In this document: positions 13,266 through 13,887 of the stretch, in pieces
How the letters are laid out: each line of letters begins with the position of its first letter
How positions within the stretch are numbered: position 1 is the stretch's first letter
Position numbers and translations under genes: made by a program
Assembly: GCA_016839875.1 (NCBI GenBank)
Contig: JAEOTK010000220.1
Span: 1 to 13,887, forward strand
Length of the DNA: 13,887 nucleotides
Origin: Candidatus Heimdallarchaeota archaeon
GTDB lineage: Archaea > Asgardarchaeota > Heimdallarchaeia > Heimdallarchaeales > Heimdallarchaeaceae
Direction of reading: 5' to 3'
The notes under the pieces: generated by a model
What the model saw: the letters and a program-made list of their open reading frames with translations, nothing else
Told to the model about the DNA's origin: nothing
The model's database searches: none

Positions 13266-13887
13266 ATGCCCATAGCTCTTCGAGGAGCAAGCGTGCTCAA
13301 GGATTTATCAAAACAGGATGTAAGGGTTCTAAATATGATAGAAACCTTACTAAAGAAAGGAGAGTATGCTCCTGTTGATAAAATCACACTCTATTCAGGA
13401 TTTAGACAAAAAGATGTTGAGCTAATTCTTTCTAAATTAAACAAACTAAAACTGATACGCAGGTGGACAGGACAATTTGTAGGTTACACCTTGAATTTTG
13501 CAGGATTTGATGCTTTAGCATTAAATGCACTATATGAAAAGAAATTAGTATATGGTGTTGGAAGATCAAAAGGGGTTGGAAAAGAGAGTGACATTTATTA
13601 TGGTGTTACCTTCGAAGATAAAGAAGTGATTTTAAAGATTAACAGAACTGGAAGAGCAAGTTTTCAAAAAATAAAACGGAAACGAGATTTCTTGAAAGGC
13701 AAATTCCAATACTCAATTTTCTCAATTGCAGAAATCTCCTCAAAAAGAGAATACAAAATTCTATCTAGTCTTCAAAATCAGAAACTTCCCATTCCTAAGC
13801 TGTTAGGTTACAATAGACACATTATAGTGATGGAAATAGCTGATGGTGTAGAACTGGTAAACGCACAGTATCTGAAAAAACCAATCA
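13266..13887 (+). CDS. rio2: Rio2 serine kinase, 5' part (3' end outside window)
   Basis: Atypical kinase/ATPase required in eukaryotes for late maturation of the small ribosomal subunit; the archaeal protein is taken to act likewise. The 207 residues visible include the N-terminal winged helix specific to Rio2 (about 1-88, with a DVRVLNMIETLL helix at 18-29) and the N-lobe. The Rio2 nucleotide loop GVGKES is at 103-108; Rio1 has STGKEA instead. The ATP-positioning lysine is K124 (ILKI), followed by TGRASFQKIKRKRDFL (128-143), a glutamate at 162 (KREYK) and the hinge NRHIIVMEIADG (183-194). The catalytic HGD loop and the metal-binding DFP motif should lie beyond the window; archaeal Rio2 proteins are usually about 280-300 residues. 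The ATG at 13266 gives a leaderless start about 25 bases after the TATA-like element. Confidence 0.92.
   Translation, partial: MPIALRGASVLKDLSKQDVRVLNMIETLLKKGEYAPVDKITLYSGFRQKDVELILSKLNKLKLIRRWTGQFVGYTLNFAGFDALALNALYEKKLVYGVGRSKGVGKESDIYYGVTFEDKEVILKINRTGRASFQKIKRKRDFLKGKFQYSIFSIAEISSKREYKILSSLQNQKLPIPKLLGYNRHIIVMEIADGVELVNAQYLKKPI

Noticed and set aside
13266..13887. Rio1 kinase
   Set aside because: The nucleotide loop is GVGKES with an N-terminal winged helix, both Rio2 traits; Rio1 has STGKEA and lacks that domain.
1..13887. CRISPR arrays, insertion sequences, tRNA or rRNA genes, prophage
   Set aside because: No regularly spaced direct repeats, transposase motifs, cloverleaf-like sequence or phage genes were seen on reading both strands.

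Overview
The window is AT-rich (by eye about one third G+C), gene-dense archaeal DNA, most likely from an Asgard archaeon. The archaeal signs are TATA-like boxes about 25 bases before most starts, several apparently leaderless genes, short oligo-T ends, and a set of archaeal/eukaryotic-type proteins: a DRG-family GTPase with a TGS domain, a Rio2 kinase, a KH-less beta-CASP nuclease and an archaeal-type hexulose-phosphate synthase. The Asgard assignment rests mainly on the minus-strand gene at 731-1480, which looks like an ESCRT-II EAP30 (Vps22/Vps36-like) subunit. The lineage within Asgard cannot be settled from this window.

Layout. 1-528 (+): 3' part of a uridine phosphorylase. 529-730: convergent gap with two perfect inverted repeats. 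731-1480 (-): EAP30/ESCRT-II protein. 1658-3016 (+) and 3017-3658 (+): a tight two-gene unit, beta-CASP RNase then 3-hexulose-6-phosphate synthase. 3662-6458 (-): a three-gene ABC-2 exporter operon (ATPase, permease, permease). Upstream of it on the same strand are an MFS transporter (6479-7786) and a DUF362 protein (7858-8754). 8850-10409 (+): YtcJ-type amidohydrolase. 10507-10959 (+): a small three-helix membrane protein. 10970-12082 (-): DRG GTPase. 12083-12392: AT-rich divergent spacer. 12393-12674 (+): ArsR-type regulator. 12671-13210 (-): small class I methyltransferase. 13266-end (+): Rio2 kinase, cut by the window edge.

How the genes fit together. Uridine phosphorylase (nucleoside to ribose-1-phosphate) and hexulose-phosphate synthase (hexose/pentose interconversion through formaldehyde) both feed pentose-phosphate pools in archaea. 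The DRG GTPase, Rio2 and the beta-CASP nuclease belong to translation, ribosome maturation and RNA processing. The DUF362-MFS-ABC block is a membrane-transport neighbourhood of unknown substrate.

The best points for a second look are: the EAP30 protein standing apart from other ESCRT genes; the first ABC permease, whose conserved N-terminus extends 34 codons above its first ATG to an ATA codon behind a perfect Shine-Dalgarno; and a 55-base divergent promoter where one near-palindromic TATA element may serve both the methyltransferase and Rio2. No CRISPR array, insertion sequence, tRNA or rRNA was seen, and no clearly new multi-gene defence or biosynthetic system.
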